A stretch of 64,000 nt of DNA, taken from contig NZ_CP102285.1 of the NCBI RefSeq assembly GCF_025151045.1, positions 2,046,001 through 2,110,000 of the forward strand, in the 5' to 3' direction. A program made the position numbers and the translations under genes. This document shows positions 60,650 through 64,000 of this stretch, one piece after another. Origin of the DNA: Parabacteroides johnsonii DSM 18315. Lineage in GTDB: Bacteria; Bacteroidota; Bacteroidia; Bacteroidales; Tannerellaceae. Numbering within the stretch: position 1 is the first letter of the stretch; each line of letters starts with the position of its first letter. Below the pieces are notes generated by a model. That model ran no database searches, was not told the DNA's origin, and worked only from the letters and a program-made list of their open reading frames with translations.

Positions 60650-61090
60650 ATGGCAAATAACGAAACGGCACACGAACTAATACTCCAAATCCTGAAAACG
60701 CGAATGACCTTTCGCCAGACCATACAAAGAGTATTAAAAACCAATAATGTCGACATGACATTTGAAATGCTCCAGGTGATGCACCGTCTATGGAAGAAAC
60801 CCGGAGTCAGCCAGCAATATCTGGCAGAACAGACAGCTAAAGATAAAGCCTGCCTGACCAATCTTATCAATAACCTAGAAAAGAAAGGCTGGGTGGAACG
60901 ACGGGAAGACCCGACGGACCGGCGTAACAAACAAATCCACCTGACAGAAGCAGGCGAACGGCTCGCCCTTCGGGTAAAACCTCTGCTACATGATATATAC
61001 GACCTGATAGGAGACGAAATGCCTTCTCGGCAAATCGTCTCATGCAAAAATAATTTACAAAAAATAAATAGCATACTGGACAAGCTGTAA
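60650..61090 (+). CDS. MarR family transcriptional regulator
   Basis: 146 residues. The winged helix-turn-helix (about 45-105) shows LWKKPGVSQQYLAEQTAKDKACLTNLINNLEKKGWVERREDPTDRRNKQIHLT, with the DxRxx wing motif. MarR proteins bind as dimers and release DNA on small ligands. The regulated target is likely nearby, perhaps the TonB receptor that converges with it, but nothing fixes this. Its stop codon lies inside a 12-bp stem (61070-61105). Confidence 0.93.
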   Translation: MANNETAHELILQILKTRMTFRQTIQRVLKTNNVDMTFEMLQVMHRLWKKPGVSQQYLAEQTAKDKACLTNLINNLEKKGWVERREDPTDRRNKQIHLTEAGERLALRVKPLLHDIYDLIGDEMPSRQIVSCKNNLQKINSILDKL

Positions 61091-61105
61091 CTCGTCCAGT
61101 ATGCT
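61070..61105 (-). terminator. Hairpin spanning the marR stop, likely terminator for the convergent receptor gene
   Basis: AGCATACTGGAC and GTCCAGTATGCT form a 12-bp perfect stem around 12 nt. On the minus strand it is followed by ATTTATTTTTT, a good T-rich tail for the receptor transcript. On the plus strand no T run follows. It includes the last coding bases of marR. Confidence 0.65.
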
Positions 61106-61167
61106 ATCCATAAAGACGGAGGCAAGTACATTTGGCATACAGCCCCAAAAGAAAAACAGGCCCCATT

Positions 61168-63435
61168 CTAATGTCCGAACCTTGAGGTATCGACTTTTCT
61201 GACTTCTTTCTTCTTATATCCACCGAAACGGTAACTGAAATGTAAGGTGAAAGCACGTGAATAGAAACCATTGTTCATATCCAAATGCTGCCCTTTAAAA
61301 CGGACTTTCAAGTCAGGCATACCGGAGTTGAAAAGATCACTGCAACGGGCTGACAGACTTATCCTATCGTTAGCAAAATTCCATTTCAATCCGGCAGTAA
61401 GATTATAGACCGCTTCAATATCGAAAGTTCCCTGAATCATCGGGGTTTGCAGGCTTCCTATCAATTCGAAAGCCAGATTTTTATTGACTTTAAACGTGTT
61501 ATCCAGTGAACCGTTGAACATCCATTTTCTCCGGTTAAACGGGATATCGAAAAAGTCGTCACAACGCTGGTGAACCTGCATACCGACCAAAGTTAGCCGT
61601 GAATCCAGCCAATTTCCGGCTTTAAAGGGCAGGATGATGTTTGCCCCCCACATCTGCATATAGTTCCAGTTCGTATTCTTATAGATTAATGCTAAACGGT
61701 CGGTTGATTGATAGCCCGTCTGAACAAAAAAGTCAGATGTATGCATGAAGAACAGGCCGAAAATATACTTTTGTTTCCATATATAATTGCCATTCAAATT
61801 ATAGGTTGTCGACGGCTTCAATCCTGGTGTTCCCCAAAGCTCGGTATATCCGTTCAGATGACTGACGGAAGACTGCATATCCCAATAACCCGGATAAGTC
61901 TTATCCGTTGATAACGAAAGCTGGAATAAATGTTTGGGAGATTTTACATACGTCAGGGATGCTTGTGGATAAACCGCCCACTTACGATAACTGCCAATGG
62001 TATAATATTCACCTGTAGCAGAGACAGAAACCGACGTACCGGTCGCATAATTCCTACTCAGGGAGACATAGAAGTTGGCAGTTTGCTCGCGAAGCCGGGA
62101 ATCTGTATTTTCGGTCGGAATATCACCTGTAACCTTATCATAGGTCTGAAAATCACGATCTTTCGCAAATCGATAAGATATACCATAGCCTAAATTCCAT
62201 TCTTTAGCCAAATGACGCTTCCGGTCGGCATAAATAGAATACCGGTCTATCTTTTGACCACCGATTATAGAGAAACTGCTCTGACCGCCATCCGCATAGT
62301 CCGCAAGCAACGTCTGGTTATTATCGGACGTATAATGCGTGTAATCTCCACCGACATCAAATCCGACTCCGGAATGATATTGCAAAGTGACATTGTGCAT
62401 ACGGGTCTCAACATATTTGTCTACATTGCTTGCCTGGTAATTGCCGGAAGTCAAGCTATTACTATACTGGTCAGGAGTGAAACTGCCGGTATAAGCGATA
62501 TTGAGATGGTCCTTATCATTCAGATTATACTCGAATGCAGTCCTAAGATTGTGGTTCCAATACTTCATCCGCAATTGCTCGTTTTGCCTGATATCATATA
62601 CTTGATTTTTCAATGTATGCTTAGAATAGAGATTCATATATTCCATCTTTTTTACATCATTGGCTCCATACATGACATCAAAAGCCATTTTAGGCGTCGA
62701 TAAGCGAAAATTGCCGTTCGCTCCACCACTATTGAAATATTGGTTTGTATAATCGGCATTGACTTCTCCCTGGAAAGAATAATCATTCGAGCGTTTCAGG
62801 ACAACATTAATCACAGCTCCTCTTACATGATATTCGGGAGGTGCACTGTACATGACTTCCGCCTTCTCCACCCGGTCTAACGGAGTGTTGCGCAAAAGCG
62901 TCTCGAGTTGTCCGGTGTCCATTGTGGTCGGCTTTCCATTCAAGATCACAGTCAAGTTTCCCGTACCAGCTAAAGTAAGTGCGCCTTTACTCTCCGTGAC
63001 ACCGGGGAGTTTAGTCAGAGCCTCGTAGGCATTGTTCACCACTCCGTCGCCGGCAAGAACAGACAGATCATACCCCAAACGCCCTTCTTCCACCTTCACA
63101 AAAGGACGCTCCGCTTTTATCACGACTTCCTCCAAAACATAGTCTTGCGGATCAAGTCGAATGAGACCGACATCTTTCCCCTTTCCTATGATTTCCTTGG
63201 TCTTGTACAAGAGATGTTGTATGATCAAGCGGTATTCTTCCGGCAGGCTATCCAGCACAAAAGTTCCGTCTACATTTGAGATAGAGGCGTTTATATAAGT
63301 AGAATCTATTGCCTGCAAAACGATAGTTGCACCATCTACCGGTCGGTTTTTATTGTCCGTAACCTTTCCTGTTATATTCTGTGCCTGCAAGGAAGCAACA
63401 AAGAATAATAGTAAAATACCGATTCCGACTTTCAT
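61168..63435 (-). CDS. TonB-dependent receptor, outer-membrane beta-barrel (OMP_b-brl_3) family
   Basis: 755 residues with a signal peptide (about 1-18, ASLQAQ). A carboxypeptidase-regulatory-like domain (about 20-98, ITGKVTDNKNRPVDGATIVLQ) leads into a plug with VILNGKPTTMDTGQLETLLRN and VEKAEVMYSAPPEYHVRGAVINVVLKR (about 165-215), then a barrel ending LHFSYRFGG followed by a short basic tail. It is paralogous to the receptor at 25094-27511. No SusD or sigma/FecR partner is adjacent. The ligand is unknown. Confidence 0.87.
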   Translation of the reverse strand: MKVGIGILLLFFVASLQAQNITGKVTDNKNRPVDGATIVLQAIDSTYINASISNVDGTFVLDSLPEEYRLIIQHLLYKTKEIIGKGKDVGLIRLDPQDYVLEEVVIKAERPFVKVEEGRLGYDLSVLAGDGVVNNAYEALTKLPGVTESKGALTLAGTGNLTVILNGKPTTMDTGQLETLLRNTPLDRVEKAEVMYSAPPEYHVRGAVINVVLKRSNDYSFQGEVNADYTNQYFNSGGANGNFRLSTPKMAFDVMYGANDVKKMEYMNLYSKHTLKNQVYDIRQNEQLRMKYWNHNLRTAFEYNLNDKDHLNIAYTGSFTPDQYSNSLTSGNYQASNVDKYVETRMHNVTLQYHSGVGFDVGGDYTHYTSDNNQTLLADYADGGQSSFSIIGGQKIDRYSIYADRKRHLAKEWNLGYGISYRFAKDRDFQTYDKVTGDIPTENTDSRLREQTANFYVSLSRNYATGTSVSVSATGEYYTIGSYRKWAVYPQASLTYVKSPKHLFQLSLSTDKTYPGYWDMQSSVSHLNGYTELWGTPGLKPSTTYNLNGNYIWKQKYIFGLFFMHTSDFFVQTGYQSTDRLALIYKNTNWNYMQMWGANIILPFKAGNWLDSRLTLVGMQVHQRCDDFFDIPFNRRKWMFNGSLDNTFKVNKNLAFELIGSLQTPMIQGTFDIEAVYNLTAGLKWNFANDRISLSARCSDLFNSGMPDLKVRFKGQHLDMNNGFYSRAFTLHFSYRFGGYKKKEVRKVDTSRFGH

Positions 63436-63608
63436 ATAATATAAAGTTTGTATTAATTTCCACTCTCCCTAAACAAGGGTTTTCATCATGCACCCGGACA
63501 CAATTATCTGTCCATCATTTTCTAATACGCCGTAAACATACAAAATTAATCGAAAAGAATAGCAAAGCATGAATCCCATTTCGTTAGAAAAGGTTCGGAA
63601 AGATTTGC

Positions 63609-63616
63609 TACTTTTG
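63609..63616 (+). promoter_or_regulatory. -7 box of the last EamA gene
   Basis: TACTTTTG, 30 nt before the start codon. No firm -33 box is seen. Confidence 0.5.
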
Positions 63617-63646
63617 TCCCCTCATTTCAATAGACAGTGAATTTAC

Positions 63647-64000
63647 ATGAAGGTAAAAGGATTTTTGTACGGACTTATCGCATCCGCCACATTCGGATTG
63701 ATTCCTCTTTTTTCCATTCCCGCACTTGAAAACGGCGTAGGTTTGGATTCGTTGCTGTTTTACCGTTTTTCTTTAGCTTCCGTACTGGTTGCCGTACTGA
63801 TGTGGATGAAAAAGATTCCGTTCGATATACAGAAAGATGAATTCGGGATCGCTTTTATCTTAGGTACGCTCTATGCCATCACGGCGCTTTGGCTGACGGA
63901 GGCTTATCTTTATATTCCGAGCGGGGTAGCGACAACCATCCATTTCCTTTATCCGGTGGTAGTCAGCCTGATCATGTTTGTATTTTATAAGGACAAGCTG
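63647..64000 (+). CDS. EamA/DMT family transporter, N-terminal part (runs off the window)
   Basis: 118 codons visible. MKVKGFLYGLIASATFGLIPLFSIPALENG opens the first transmembrane helix, and YPVVVSLIMFVFYKDKL marks the end of the first EamA repeat. It is a paralogue of the transporter at 46045-46983, matching over the whole visible part. The substrate is unknown. The second repeat lies outside the window. Confidence 0.88.
   Translation, partial: MKVKGFLYGLIASATFGLIPLFSIPALENGVGLDSLLFYRFSLASVLVAVLMWMKKIPFDIQKDEFGIAFILGTLYAITALWLTEAYLYIPSGVATTIHFLYPVVVSLIMFVFYKDKL

Overview
The window looks like chromosome of a gut-type Bacteroidales bacterium, most likely Parabacteroides or a close relative. 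That placement is inference. It rests on repeated promoters with a TAnnTTTG -7 box and a TTG/TTTG -33 box about 19-20 nt upstream, a SusC/SusD locus with an ECF sigma/FecR pair, several TonB-dependent receptors, an HU-like DNA-binding protein, and Bacteroidales-type DUF4199, DUF3078 and TamB proteins.

Layout. 1-4691: the start of a PurF-like protein (minus), SRP RNA and tRNA-Thr, a four-gene plus-strand operon (DUF4199, glycosyltransferase, nitroreductase, MntP) and an HU-like protein. 4967-8350: two neighbouring insertion sequences, an intact IS110-type element and a twice-frameshifted IS1182-type element. 8368-25027: a minus-strand polysaccharide utilisation locus reading ECF sigma, FecR, SusC, SusD, two related secreted proteins of unknown function, an exported FAD oxidoreductase, a two-domain esterase and a GH105-type unsaturated uronyl hydrolase. 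No lyase is present, so the locus probably finishes the degradation of an acetylated, lyase-cut uronate polysaccharide. 25094-30056: TonB receptor, SDR, amino-acid permease. 30060-30681: a candidate small RNA and three tRNAs (Gly, Leu, Leu). 30781-39426: SGNH hydrolase, dehydrogenase-like proteins, a purine-salvage operon (M20 peptidase, DEAD helicase, MtaD-type deaminase, purine nucleoside phosphorylase) and a HigBA toxin-antitoxin pair. 39519-44663: a cobalamin/pantothenate cluster (PduO-type adenosyltransferase, CbiA, PanB) behind a TonB receptor and a NikR-like repressor. 44870-64000: housekeeping genes (GpmA, PheS, Nth, CrcB, TsaD, PncC, TamB, AspT-type transporter, cyclophilin, MarR), another TonB receptor and two EamA transporters, the last cut by the window end.

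The least explained structure lies between genes. Four intergenic gaps (9914-10039, 51617-51704, 57380-57505 and, near the HU gene, 4739-4804) hold short arrays with a strict 21- or 22-bp period, in which each unit tends to be a small hairpin whose two arms change together. A fifth, more degenerate array at 33649-33880 has a 22-bp period with larger hairpins about every 44 bp. A separate element, an invariant 20-bp block (GGGTAATATTTTTTAACAAA) preceded by TACCCC-like boxes at 22-bp spacing, occurs three times (761-830, 24344-24413, 45768-45837), each time pointing at a transcription unit about 160-180 bp away. The IS110 element also carries a structured noncoding segment consistent with a bridge RNA.
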